Origin: Paenibacillus xerothermodurans
GTDB taxonomy: Bacteria > Bacillota > Bacilli > Paenibacillales > NBRC-103111
Assembly: GCF_002220865.2 (NCBI RefSeq)
Contig: NZ_NHRJ02000002.1
Coordinates: 577,892-641,891, forward strand
Length of the DNA stretch: 64,000 bases
Direction: 5' to 3'
Numbering within the stretch: the stretch's first letter is position 1; each line of letters starts with the position of its first letter. Positions 53,473 to 63,735 of the stretch are shown one piece after another. The notes beneath the pieces were generated by a model. That model was not told where the DNA came from. It saw only the letters and a program-made list of their open reading frames with translations, and did no database searches. The translations under genes and the position numbers were made by a program.

Positions 53473-54534
53473 ATGTCGACTGAAGTACTCCTGCCTCCCA
53501 TGCGCCAAACGCAGGTATTCGTCCCTGAGCTGGTGTATTTCGAGCCGGACGCTCTGAATTATCCGAAAGGGCAAAAAATTCTCGAGTGGGCCAAGGCCGA
53601 GGGCCTGCCGATTCACATGACGACGTCGCACAACCGGATTACCGATCTGCCGGGCGACACCGACCTGGCGAAATACCGGATTGCCAAACGCACGCTGGTA
53701 GTAGGTATACGCAAAACTTTGAAATTTGACACATCGAAGCCGTCCGCCGAATATGCCATCCCTATCGCAACCGGCTGTATGGCTCACTGCCATTACTGCT
53801 ATTTGCAAACCACTCTGGGCGCCAAACCCTATATACGTGTTTACGTGAATACCGACGATATCCTGAGCGCAGCGAAGCAATATATCGAAGAGCGGGCACC
53901 GGAAATTACCCGTTTTGAAGCAGCCTGCACGTCCGATCCGGTAGGGCTGGAGCATATTAGCGGGTCGCTTAAAGAGCTCATAGAATTTATGGCTGACCAG
54001 CCGCTGGGAAGGCTTCGGTTTGTAACCAAATTCCACCATGTCGAGCCGCTGCTCGACGTCCGGCACAACAAACACACCCGCTTTCGGTTCAGTGTCAATG
54101 CGGACTATGTAATCAAGAACTTCGAGCCCGGGACATCCAATTTCCAGGAACGCATAAGCGCGGCGGGAAAGGTCGCACGCGCGGGCTATCCGCTAGGATT
54201 TATCATCGCCCCGATCATTTGGCACGAGGGCTGGCAGGATGGGTATCGTGAGCTTCTGGCGAAATTAAAAGAAGCCGTGCCCGAGGAAGCCGCGGACGAC
54301 CTGACATTCGAGCTAATCCAGCACCGGTTCACCAAAACGGCAAAGCGGGTGATCCAGCAGCGTTACCCCAAAACCAAATTGGAGCTGGATGAGACGAAGC
54401 GCAAATATAAATGGGGCCGTTGGGGTCAGGGCAAATATGTGTATCCTGATGAGCAGGCGACCGCACTGCGCGAGTTCATCACGGAGCAAATATTTGAAAA
54501 ATTCCCGAAAGCCAATATTGATTATTTCACGTAA
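53473..54534 (+). CDS. splB: Spore photoproduct lyase
   Basis: Radical-SAM enzyme that reverses the spore photoproduct thymine dimer during germination. The [4Fe-4S] cluster motif is CMAHCHYC (C102, C106, C109) and the conserved hydrogen-donor Cys is in FEAACTSDPVGLEHIS (C152). Later motifs FKFHHVEPLLDVRHNKHTRF (near KFHHVEPLL) and RFSVNADYVIKNFEPGTSNF are typical. 353 aa from the ATG at 53473, seven bases after GGAGG; the frame is open from 53311 but without ribosome site or homology. Confidence 0.96.
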   Translation: MSTEVLLPPMRQTQVFVPELVYFEPDALNYPKGQKILEWAKAEGLPIHMTTSHNRITDLPGDTDLAKYRIAKRTLVVGIRKTLKFDTSKPSAEYAIPIATGCMAHCHYCYLQTTLGAKPYIRVYVNTDDILSAAKQYIEERAPEITRFEAACTSDPVGLEHISGSLKELIEFMADQPLGRLRFVTKFHHVEPLLDVRHNKHTRFRFSVNADYVIKNFEPGTSNFQERISAAGKVARAGYPLGFIIAPIIWHEGWQDGYRELLAKLKEAVPEEAADDLTFELIQHRFTKTAKRVIQQRYPKTKLELDETKRKYKWGRWGQGKYVYPDEQATALREFITEQIFEKFPKANIDYFT

Positions 54535-54537
54535 AAA

Positions 54538-54580
54538 CAAAGGGATATGCTCGACGGCGTGCCGCAAGCATATCCCTTGT
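54538..54580. terminator. Hairpin between splB and ccdA
   Basis: CAAAGGGATATGCT and AGCATATCCCTTGT form a 12-bp stem around a 15-base loop. The T-rich side is on the minus strand (TTTGTTTTTA), so it would end ccdA transcripts well; on the plus strand it would end splB with little T-tract. Confidence 0.65.
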
Positions 54581-54705
54581 GTGGTTAGGTAACGGCTCAC
54601 CAAGGCGACGATGCGTAGACGACCTGACAGGCTGATCGGCCATACTGGAACTGAGATAGTAGAAAGTAACGCGAACGCCGCCCAGCGGCCCCTGCGCGTG
54701 GTTGC

Positions 54706-55416
54706 TTAAAATTTCAACCATTCCGGAGTCATCCCGTTCAGCCACATCGTGATTCGTGTCATTTGATTTGTGTACAGCAGGACCGCCATCACGATCATTA
54801 ACGCCCCGCCGACCTTCATTATCTGCGCTGAATAGCGCAGGATCCATTTCGTCGTACCGATGAAAAACGATAGGACGAGAAATGGTATTGCGAATCCAAG
54901 CGAGTAAGCTGTGATAAGCGGCATCCATGAGTCCGGATCCGTCGCCGCCAACGCAAGAATCGCGGATAAAATCGGCCCCACGCAGGGAGACCAACCCGCC
55001 GCGAACCCCATGCCTATTAATGCCGAGCCGAGATAGCCGGCCGGCTTCCATTTCCACTGCAGCTTCCGCTCTTTGAGCAGCCACTGCGGTTGAAATATGC
55101 CAAGCAGGAACAGACCCATCGCTAAAATTAACAATGCCGCAACCTGCCGCAGCAAATCTCTGTAATCGACAAAGAGGTTGGAGACAAAGCTGGCTCCCCA
55201 ACCCAAGCTGTAAAAGATAATGGAAAAGCCGATAGTAAAAAACAACGTGTGTAACACAGTTCTGCTGCGCACACCTGATCCCGCGTCAGTGTCTTGCAGC
55301 TTACTTACGGAGATGCCGGTAATGTACGACAAATAGGAAGGGTACAACGGAAGACAGCAGGGTGATATGAATGAAGCGATGCCGGCCCATAGCGCAATCC
55401 ACAAATTAATTTCCAC
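54706..55416 (-). CDS. ccdA: Cytochrome c biogenesis protein CcdA
   Basis: 236-aa thiol-transfer membrane protein with six helices, moving reducing equivalents from thioredoxin to the outer face, for cytochrome c maturation and, in B. subtilis, spore synthesis (cortex). Characteristic features are ISPCCLPLYPSYLSYITGIS near the N-terminus and GWSPCVGPILSAIL in the second half, each with a redox Cys. Start is GTG nine bases after AGGAGG. No thioredoxin partner is adjacent. Confidence 0.93.
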   Translation of the reverse strand: MEINLWIALWAGIASFISPCCLPLYPSYLSYITGISVSKLQDTDAGSGVRSRTVLHTLFFTIGFSIIFYSLGWGASFVSNLFVDYRDLLRQVAALLILAMGLFLLGIFQPQWLLKERKLQWKWKPAGYLGSALIGMGFAAGWSPCVGPILSAILALAATDPDSWMPLITAYSLGFAIPFLVLSFFIGTTKWILRYSAQIMKVGGALMIVMAVLLYTNQMTRITMWLNGMTPEWLKF

Positions 55417-55522
55417 GATAAAGAGCCTCCTACGTCCAACGAATTAAGCCTTGTACCCTTTATTATAGCGAACTGGCACACACAGTATTGTTTCGAATCT
55501 GAATATTGTGTGTCACGGCCGC

Positions 55523-56326
55523 TTACAGCCGCAATCCCCTTTTAGCAAACATACTGACGATCAATAGACCGATCAGCACCAATACGATCGTTGCACCCGG
55601 AGCCAGGTCCCACACGCCTGCGGCAAACAAGCCAGTGACGACAGCCGCTTCAGAAAAAAGCACCGCCCAAAACAGCGAATGCCGGAAGCTTCTAGCTACC
55701 AGCAAGCTGCAGGCCACCGGAATCGTGAGCAGCGAGGAAACAAGCAGCGCTCCTACGATTTTAATCGAGACGCTAATGACCAACGCCGTAAGCATCGTGA
55801 TAACAATGTTATAAAACCGCAGCGGCAGTCCGCTCACACCCGCAGCATCCTCATCGAAAAACATGAGGAACAGTTCTTTGTAATTTAGTGCGATGACTGC
55901 AACGACAAGCACTGTCACGCCAAACACAACCCATAGATCGAAGCTGTCGAGTGTATAGATACTGCCGAAAAAGTAGCTCATCACGTTAATGTTAAATCCT
56001 TTGCCCAGTGTGAACAGCAGTGTTGCCAGGGCAATGCCGCCCGACATAATGATCGCTATCGATAATTCCGCATATGTTTTGTAGGCCTTGCGCAGCCTCT
56101 CAATGGCAAAGGACGCCAACAGCGCAAATACCAAGCCGATGCCGATGGGATACACGTTGATCAAAAATCCTAGAGCGACACCCGCGATCGACACGTGCGC
56201 CAGCGTATCCCCGATCATGGACAGTCTCCGCAATACGAGAAACACACCCATGAGCGGTGCAGTCAGCCCGATAAGCACGCCTCCGATTAACGCGCGTTGA
56301 AAAAAATATTCTGAAAAAATATCCAC
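55523..56326 (-). CDS. znuB: Zinc ABC transporter permease
   Basis: 267-aa ABC-3 type permease with about eight helices (LIGGVLIGLTAPLMGVFLVL at the N-terminus, DTLAHVSIAGVALGFL, AIIMSGGIALATLLFTLGKG). The SMIGDTLAHVSIAG segment is the family hallmark. Start GTG after GGGGAG. Third gene of znuA-znuC-znuB, 28 bases after znuC; zinc specificity is inferred from the Zur boxes upstream of znuA. Confidence 0.93.
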   Translation of the reverse strand: MDIFSEYFFQRALIGGVLIGLTAPLMGVFLVLRRLSMIGDTLAHVSIAGVALGFLINVYPIGIGLVFALLASFAIERLRKAYKTYAELSIAIIMSGGIALATLLFTLGKGFNINVMSYFFGSIYTLDSFDLWVVFGVTVLVVAVIALNYKELFLMFFDEDAAGVSGLPLRFYNIVITMLTALVISVSIKIVGALLVSSLLTIPVACSLLVARSFRHSLFWAVLFSEAAVVTGLFAAGVWDLAPGATIVLVLIGLLIVSMFAKRGLRL

Positions 56327-56354
56327 CCGATTCTCCCCTAATCTCTAGCCTTCG

Positions 56355-57143
56355 TTATCCGAGCATTTCCGCTGTCTCCCGCAGCTGCTGCATGGAATGC
56401 GTCAAATTCGTTTCTTTGCAATCCTGCAGCTCATGCGTGTGTTTCACATAGAATGATAATCCTCCGCTTTTCTGCGCAGGCTCGGGACCGATATAAGATT
56501 GTACCATATCAATGTCATGGGATACCATGATAAAAGTAATATGATGGTGCTGATGCATGTGTTTGATCATATTAAAAAATCCTGCCTGGGTTTCGGCATC
56601 AATGCCCACCGTGGGCTCATCGAGTATAAGCAGCTCGGGGTTATTGATCAGCGCACGCGCCAAGAACACACGCTGCTGCTGTCCGCCCGACAGCTGCCCG
56701 ATGCGGCGGTCTGCCAGATCCTCGATCCGCATCGCATACAGTGCGTCGTCACATTTTTGGTGATCTGCTTTTGTTAACCGGCGGAGCATCTTTTTCTTGC
56801 CGTATAATCCCGATAGGACAACCTCCCGCACCGTGGCGGGAAACAGCGGATTGAAGGCGTTTTTTTGCGGCACGTATCCGATGCGTTCCCAGTCGCGGAA
56901 GCTTCCTGCCGGCTGCTCGAACAGCCGAACCTCCCCCGCCGAGGGCTTCAGCAGGCCGACTATCATCTTGAGCAGTGTAGTTTTGCCGGCTCCGTTCGAG
57001 CCTATCAATCCGACGAAGTCGCGCTCATAAATGTCGAAATTCAGCCGCTCTATTACCTTTTTGTTCTCGTAAAAAAAAGAGACATCATCAATAGTGACGA
57101 TGCTTTGATGACATCCGTTGATAGCATTCACATTAGAATCCAT
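56355..57143 (-). CDS. znuC: Zinc ABC transporter ATP-binding protein
   Basis: 262-aa ATPase. Walker A GSNGAGKTTLLKMIVGLLKP (about residues 49-68), signature LSGGQQQRVFLARALI, Walker B PELLILDEPTVGIDAETQAG, H loop MVSHDIDM. The C-terminal tail (from about 215) carries few His residues. It follows znuA by 38 bases. Confidence 0.94.
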   Translation of the reverse strand: MDSNVNAINGCHQSIVTIDDVSFFYENKKVIERLNFDIYERDFVGLIGSNGAGKTTLLKMIVGLLKPSAGEVRLFEQPAGSFRDWERIGYVPQKNAFNPLFPATVREVVLSGLYGKKKMLRRLTKADHQKCDDALYAMRIEDLADRRIGQLSGGQQQRVFLARALINNPELLILDEPTVGIDAETQAGFFNMIKHMHQHHHITFIMVSHDIDMVQSYIGPEPAQKSGGLSFYVKHTHELQDCKETNLTHSMQQLRETAEMLG

Positions 57144-57181
57144 AGATGCTGCTCCTTCTTGAAAGGGTTGTACTGTTATGT

Positions 57182-58366
57182 CTATTGTAATGCTTTTATT
57201 AAATTATTCAAATTATTATTCATGATCTGGATATAATCTGCGCCGTTTTTCTCTTGTTCCTCTGTTACACCCTCGATTGGGTTCAGCACAAGTGTCTCCA
57301 CTTGAGCATCCTTCGCCAATGTCTTGGCAAGACGGTCGGAGACAAGCTCCTCAAAGAAGATGTACTTCACGCCATTCGTCCGAATAAATTCGTTGATCTC
57401 CATCAAATCCTTCGAGGTCGGCTCTGCGTCCGGTGCCAAGCCCATAATTGGCTTTTGTGTCAAGCCGTATTCTTTGGCCAGGTAACCAAACGAATGGTGT
57501 GTGACCACAATTTCTTTCCTTGGCAGCCCGCTGAGCGATTGCTCATACTTGTTGTGAAGTTCATCGAGCTGTGCCGCGAAACGGTCGAAGTTCGCCTCAT
57601 AATCTGCTTGGTGTGCTGCATCCACCTTTACCAGGTGGTTTTTGATGTTAAGCGCAAGCTGCTTGGCTGTAATAGGGCTCAGCCATACATGAGGATCCAT
57701 GTGTCCCTCGGCGGTATCCGCCTGATGTTCATCGCCGGCATGCGCGTCGCTAGTTTGTGCGTTGGCAGCATGTGCATCTTCCGCCTCCGCGTGTTGAGCC
57801 TGTGCATCGTTCGGTTGTGCCTCTGGAGAGTGATCCTCGTGTTCGTGTGCGTTCGCCTCGTTAGAGTGTTCATCATGCGCATCCGCCTTGTTGGAATGTG
57901 CGCCATGCGCACCAGCGCCGTGTTCCTTACCATCATGCCCGGCGGCGGGTGCTCCATGATCATGGCCGTCTCCCTCCGCGGCTGGAATCAATTCAACACC
58001 GCTGCTGGCTTCTACCACAGTAACGTTCGAATCCTTGGGCAAGCTTTGGATCGTATCCTCGACCCAGCCTTCAAAGCCCGCCCCCAAATAAACGAACATC
58101 TCTGCGCTGGATATATTTTGCATGTCCCGGCCCTTCGGTGTCCAATCGTGCGGCTCCACACCAGTGGGGACCAAATTGATCACGTTAACGTGATCACCGC
58201 CGATTTTTTTGGTGAAATCATACAGCGGATAAAAGCTGGTCACCACATTGACCTTGTCTGGCACGAGCACCGCTTGGGGCTTAGAGCAGCCGGCTGCGGT
58301 CACTGCGCAGCAGAGCAGCAATAAAGCCAAAACAAATATAGTTTTATGTTTCCTCATAACATTCAT
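57182..58366 (-). CDS. znuA: Zinc-binding lipoprotein ZnuA with long His-rich loop
   Basis: Substrate-binding lipoprotein of the znuACB importer, 394 aa. Signal with lipobox TAAGCSK (Cys about residue 27). The cluster A-I fold has the metal His in GVEPHDWTPKGRD, then HMDPHVWLSP and VVTHHSFGYLAKEYG, with Asp/Glu later (GLAPDAEPTSKDL). Between about residues 131 and 222 lies an extended loop of His, Asp, Glu and Ala built from short repeats such as SNKADAHDEHSNEANAHEHE, longer than the usual His loop. First in the operon, with two Zur-like boxes upstream. Confidence 0.94.
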   Translation of the reverse strand: MNVMRKHKTIFVLALLLLCCAVTAAGCSKPQAVLVPDKVNVVTSFYPLYDFTKKIGGDHVNVINLVPTGVEPHDWTPKGRDMQNISSAEMFVYLGAGFEGWVEDTIQSLPKDSNVTVVEASSGVELIPAAEGDGHDHGAPAAGHDGKEHGAGAHGAHSNKADAHDEHSNEANAHEHEDHSPEAQPNDAQAQHAEAEDAHAANAQTSDAHAGDEHQADTAEGHMDPHVWLSPITAKQLALNIKNHLVKVDAAHQADYEANFDRFAAQLDELHNKYEQSLSGLPRKEIVVTHHSFGYLAKEYGLTQKPIMGLAPDAEPTSKDLMEINEFIRTNGVKYIFFEELVSDRLAKTLAKDAQVETLVLNPIEGVTEEQEKNGADYIQIMNNNLNNLIKALQ

Positions 58367-58387
58367 GTTACAGTAGCTCCCCGATTG

Positions 58388-58410
58388 TTAATCGTAATTA
58401 TTTTTATTAA
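58388..58410 (-). promoter_or_regulatory. Zur box (promoter-proximal to znuA)
   Basis: TTAATCGTAAT, one base, ATTTTTATTAA. The left half exactly matches the Zur consensus half TAATCGTAAT; the right half is degraded. It lies 21 bases upstream of the znuA start, so a bound repressor would block transcription or ribosome access. Confidence 0.75.
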
Positions 58411-58455
58411 TAACTTCCGTAAAAGATTATACGTCCATCCCGTGAACACTGTCAA

Positions 58456-58478
58456 CTCTTAATAATTATTACGATTAA
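58456..58478 (-). promoter_or_regulatory. Second Zur box upstream of znuA
   Basis: CTCTTAATAAT, one base, ATTACGATTAA. Here the right half matches the Zur consensus half exactly and the left half is degraded. With the box at 58388-58410 the two perfect halves face each other across about 70 bases. Confidence 0.7.
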
Positions 58479-58486
58479 GCACCAAG

Positions 58487-58513
58487 CAAAAACCGGCCAA
58501 ACAACTGACCGGT
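58487..58513 (-). terminator. Terminator of the oxidoreductase gene
   Basis: On the minus strand ACCGG, 12-base loop, CCGGT followed by TTTTG. It starts about 28 bases after the oxidoreductase stop. The overlapping palindrome ACTGACCGGTCAGT gives an alternative stem. Confidence 0.6.
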
Positions 58514-58540
58514 CAGTGACTGCGTATGAATACGTCAGTT

Positions 58541-59614
58541 CTATTCGATTCGGACCGCTTGAAGCTGCGCCCTGACGCATAATTCAGCGGCCTTAAACGC
58601 ATGCGCCTGTGTCATCGCATTTTCCGTACGGTTGATGCAGTCGAGAATCAATTGCCCGAAGAACGGGTAACCTACTTGCCCGCGCAGCGAGTAATGACGC
58701 TCACCTTCTCCATTGACCAAATACAGGTGATCGCCCTGCGGATCACGCGCGATGTCGATATATTTGCGCAGCTCGATGTACCCCTCAGTCCCTAGAATGG
58801 TCATCCGGCCGTCTCCCCAAGTGCCAAGGCCATCAGGTGTCAGCCAGTCGACACGGAAATAATTAGTCGCACCGTTGTCCGCAATCAAAGTTGCGTCCCC
58901 AAAGTCCTCGAGCTCAGGGTAGTTCTTGTTCTTGTAGTTCGCCACCTTGCTGCTGACGACCTGTGCGTCTTTCGCGCCAGTGTAGAACAAGAACTGCTCG
59001 ATCTGATGGCTGCCGATGTCGCACAAAATACCGCCGTAATTTTCATGCTTGAAAAACCAATCAGGTCTCGATGGAGCGTTTAACCGGTGCGGGCCAAAGC
59101 CAATAACCTGCACCACGCGGCCGATGGCACCCTGCTGAACGAGATCGCCGGCAAAAACGGCGCTCTCTACATGCAGACGCTCACTGTAATACACCATATA
59201 TTTGCGCCCGGTAGCCTCGACCTTAGCCTTCGCCTGCTCCAACTGCTCCAGCGAGACCAGCGGCGTCTTATCAGTAAAGTAATCCTTGCCGTGCTCCATA
59301 ACACGAAGTCCCAGTGCGCAACGCTCAGACGGTACTGCCGCAGCGGCGACAAGTCGAATCGAGGGGTCGTTTAAAATTGCCTCTTCCGAGGAGACTGCTT
59401 TAACCTGTGGGAATTTCTGGATAAACTCCTTAACTTTTGCCGGATCGGGATCATACACAGCGGTTAATTCCGCCCCGGCTTCGATAAGTCCGTTGCACAT
59501 TCCATAAATGTGGCCGTGATCCAAGGCGATAGCGGCGAACGCGAATTCACCCGGACCGACCACCGGATTCGGCTTGCCCTTCGGTGCGTAATTCATTCCG
59601 TCTTTGGTTTGCAT
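58541..59614 (-). CDS. Gfo/Idh/MocA family oxidoreductase
   Basis: 357-aa NAD(P)-dependent sugar or polyol dehydrogenase-like protein. N-terminal Rossmann region (FAFAAIALDHGHIYGMCNGL ... ELTAVYDPDPAKVKEF), and DKTPLVSLEQLEQAKAKVEA, where the usual EKP catalytic motif appears as DKTP. The C-terminal domain includes GGILCDIGSHQIEQFLFYTG, with the conserved His. AGGAGG lies 12 bases from the ATG. No sugar genes are adjacent, so the substrate cannot be guessed. Confidence 0.85.
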   Translation of the reverse strand: MQTKDGMNYAPKGKPNPVVGPGEFAFAAIALDHGHIYGMCNGLIEAGAELTAVYDPDPAKVKEFIQKFPQVKAVSSEEAILNDPSIRLVAAAAVPSERCALGLRVMEHGKDYFTDKTPLVSLEQLEQAKAKVEATGRKYMVYYSERLHVESAVFAGDLVQQGAIGRVVQVIGFGPHRLNAPSRPDWFFKHENYGGILCDIGSHQIEQFLFYTGAKDAQVVSSKVANYKNKNYPELEDFGDATLIADNGATNYFRVDWLTPDGLGTWGDGRMTILGTEGYIELRKYIDIARDPQGDHLYLVNGEGERHYSLRGQVGYPFFGQLILDCINRTENAMTQAHAFKAAELCVRAQLQAVRIE

Positions 59615-59683
59615 AAATGGCTGAGACCTCCTGATAAAATGGGATCATTGCATGCAGTTCATGTTAACGTGAACAATGCATCC

Positions 59684-61693
<2,010 letters not shown>

Positions 61694-61732
61694 TTAACAT
61701 AATGCGAAAAATGGATCGGTCAAAAAGAAAAC

Positions 61733-62040
61733 AAAAAAAGCCCTGTCCATCTTGGGACGAGAGCTTGTGCCCACGCGGTACCACCCAACTTCCCCTGTTC
61801 CTCACAAAACGGAAGACAGGGCTCAGCAGTCATATAGCGACTTTCCGTTAACGCCGGAACCACGACGACGGCTTACTGATTAAAACGGCATCGATGTATG
61901 CCGCTCGTACTGCTTACCGTCGTAACCTCCGGGACCATCTTCCTCCGCTATCAGCCTGCCGGTTCTCAGCATGCCGGCTCTCTGTGTGACTCCCTGCGAA
62001 GTACTCATCCGTTCATCGGTTATCCCATATTCAGGGTTAA
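61733..62040 (-). ncRNA. T-box riboswitch (methionine) upstream of metG
   Basis: On the minus strand, the T-box core GGGTGGTACCGCG lies at about 61774-61786, followed by the terminator GCTCTCGTCC, CAAGAT, GGACAGGGC and seven Ts. The Stem I region contains a specifier context GGAAGATGGTCCCGGAG (about 61926-61942), which places ATG at the specifier position, matching methionine and the downstream gene. A competing stem AGCCCTGTC / GACAGGGCT also exists. Binding of uncharged tRNA-Met would favour read-through into metG. Confidence 0.9.
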
Positions 62041-62044
62041 GCCA

Positions 62045-62074
62045 AATATAGCGGACATTGCCGCTCTATGTCAA
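62045..62074 (-). promoter_or_regulatory. Putative sigma-A promoter of the metG T-box leader
   Basis: On the minus strand TTGACA, 18 bases, TATATT, directly upstream of the T-box leader. The -35 is a perfect consensus. Confidence 0.75.
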
Positions 62075-62142
62075 GTCAGCCCGGCTGTCGATGTCTGACA
62101 GCTCGGCAACCTCCGTACCGGCTGGGCACACGACACAATGTG

Positions 62143-62397
62143 CTACTCCTGCTCGGATTTGTCGGCATTCCCAGGCGGGTCACCCGCAGGCGGAACATGA
62201 TCGATGCCTCCCGGATGAAAAGGATGACATTTACATATACGTTTTACAGTCAGCCACGTGCCCTTCACCGAACCATGGATGTCCAAAGCATCCAGCGCAT
62301 ACTGCGAGCAGGTGGGATAAAAGCGGCAGGTGGGCGGCTTCAGCGGCGAAATAAATTTGCGGTAGAACTTTACCATAGCTTGCAGCGTCCGCTTCAT
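62143..62397 (-). CDS. yidD: Membrane protein insertion efficiency factor YidD
   Basis: 84-aa protein of the YidD family. Hallmark [20 protein letters not shown] followed by [20 protein letters not shown] and [18 protein letters not shown], with its conserved Cys residues. The ATG at 62397 follows GGAGG by five bases. It lies 37 bases downstream of murA in the same direction. Confidence 0.93.
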   Translation of the reverse strand: MKRTLQAMVKFYRKFISPLKPPTCRFYPTCSQYALDALDIHGSVKGTWLTVKRICKCHPFHPGGIDHVPPAGDPPGNADKSEQE

Positions 62398-62433
62398 TAG
62401 AGCCTCCGGCACGGGGTTAACCGGGCAAGCCGC

Positions 62434-63735
62434 TCACAGCGGCTGGCTCCGGCTGCCGTCGTACGCATTGTCCGCTTCGCTATGCAACGACACTTTCGCT
62501 CCGAGTGAGCGGAACAGTTGTATCGCGTTGTCATAGCCTCGTTCGATATGTTCAACACCGGATATGCGGGTAATGCCTTCCGTAGCCAACCCGGCCAGCA
62601 GCAGACACGTGCCTGCTCTTACGTCGGTCGCATGCACCCAGCTGCCTCTGAGTGGAGCGCCGCCCTTGATAAACGCACTCTCTTTCCGAAGCTCCACATT
62701 GGCACCTAATCGCTTCAACTGTTGCAAGTGGTTGAATCGCTGCGGATACACCCGCTCCGTTACGATGCTCTTGCCCTGTGCCTGCGTGAGCAGCGCGGTT
62801 AAAGGCTGCTGCAGATCCGTCGCGAAGCCCGGATACATGCCCGTTCTGACACGTGTTGCCCGCAGCCGCCCTGTCGAATGTGCAGTCACGCTCTGGTCGG
62901 TTACCTCGATCTCCAGACCGATCTCCTGCAATTTGGCGGTGCACGAGCTCATATGCTCGGGGATGACGTTGTTCACTGTGATGCTCCCCCCGTTAATACC
63001 TGCCGCCATGAGGAGCGAGCCGGCGATGAGCCGGTCGGGTATGACCGTGTAGCAGCCACCGCCCAAGAAAGGCACGCCCTCGACACGTATTTGTTCCGTC
63101 CCCGCCCCCGATATCTTGGCACCTAGCTGGTTGAGGAAGTTGGCTGTATCCACGACTTCCGGGTCTAACGCGGCATTGAACAAACGAGTTTTGCCCTGCG
63201 CCCGCACCGCCGCCAACATCGCGTTGATTGTTGCGCCCGACGTAATGGTGTCGAAATAAATGTCTGCGCCGCGCAGCGCTCTCGCTTCCACCACATAATA
63301 ATCCTTGTGAAAGGTAACTTCCGCGCCCAGCAGACGAAACGCTTTAATGTGCTGATCGATCGGCCGTGACACAAAATCATCTCCGCCGGGAAAACCTACG
63401 GTGACCTTGCCGAACTTCGCCAGCAGCGCTCCGACGAAATAGTAGGACGCCCTGTAAGAGGAAGCTTTGCCAGGATCGATAATCGTGCTGTGCAGGAAGC
63501 GGGGATCCAATACCACGTCTCCCGACGGCAAGCGGTCCAGATGCAAGCCGATATCTTTGCCTATTTGCCGAATGACACGAAAGTCATAGATGTCCGGAAT
63601 GCCTTCCAGCGTTACCACAGCATCAGCCAAACAACAAGCGGCCAGCAGGGCAAGTGAGCTGTTTTTAGAGCCTTGTATCGAAACAGTCCCGTGCAGCGGG
63701 CCTGATTTTTGAACTTGTATGTATTTCAATGACAA
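62434..63735 (-). CDS. murA: UDP-GlcNAc enolpyruvyl transferase MurA homologue with Asp at the Cys site
   Basis: 433-aa enolpyruvyltransferase of peptidoglycan precursor synthesis. N-terminal QGSKNSSLALLAACCLADAV supplies the conserved Lys-Asn pair (K24, N25). The catalytic loop reads FPGGDDFVSRPIDQH, where E. coli MurA has PGGCAIGARPVDLH; D119 replaces the Cys that fosfomycin alkylates. Later motifs PGFATDLQQPLTALL (conserved Asp) and EHIERGYDNAI (conserved Arg) are kept, and the overall domain order is normal. It is probably active but fosfomycin-insensitive, or a paralogue with a special role. Start is TTG after AAGGTAGG. Confidence 0.9.
   Translation of the reverse strand: MSLKYIQVQKSGPLHGTVSIQGSKNSSLALLAACCLADAVVTLEGIPDIYDFRVIRQIGKDIGLHLDRLPSGDVVLDPRFLHSTIIDPGKASSYRASYYFVGALLAKFGKVTVGFPGGDDFVSRPIDQHIKAFRLLGAEVTFHKDYYVVEARALRGADIYFDTITSGATINAMLAAVRAQGKTRLFNAALDPEVVDTANFLNQLGAKISGAGTEQIRVEGVPFLGGGCYTVIPDRLIAGSLLMAAGINGGSITVNNVIPEHMSSCTAKLQEIGLEIEVTDQSVTAHSTGRLRATRVRTGMYPGFATDLQQPLTALLTQAQGKSIVTERVYPQRFNHLQQLKRLGANVELRKESAFIKGGAPLRGSWVHATDVRAGTCLLLAGLATEGITRISGVEHIERGYDNAIQLFRSLGAKVSLHSEADNAYDGSRSQPL

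Noticed and set aside
57254-58324. 356-aa plus-strand frame opposite znuA
   Set aside because: Its length results from the His-rich repeat lacking stops on the opposite strand; it is not a plausible protein.
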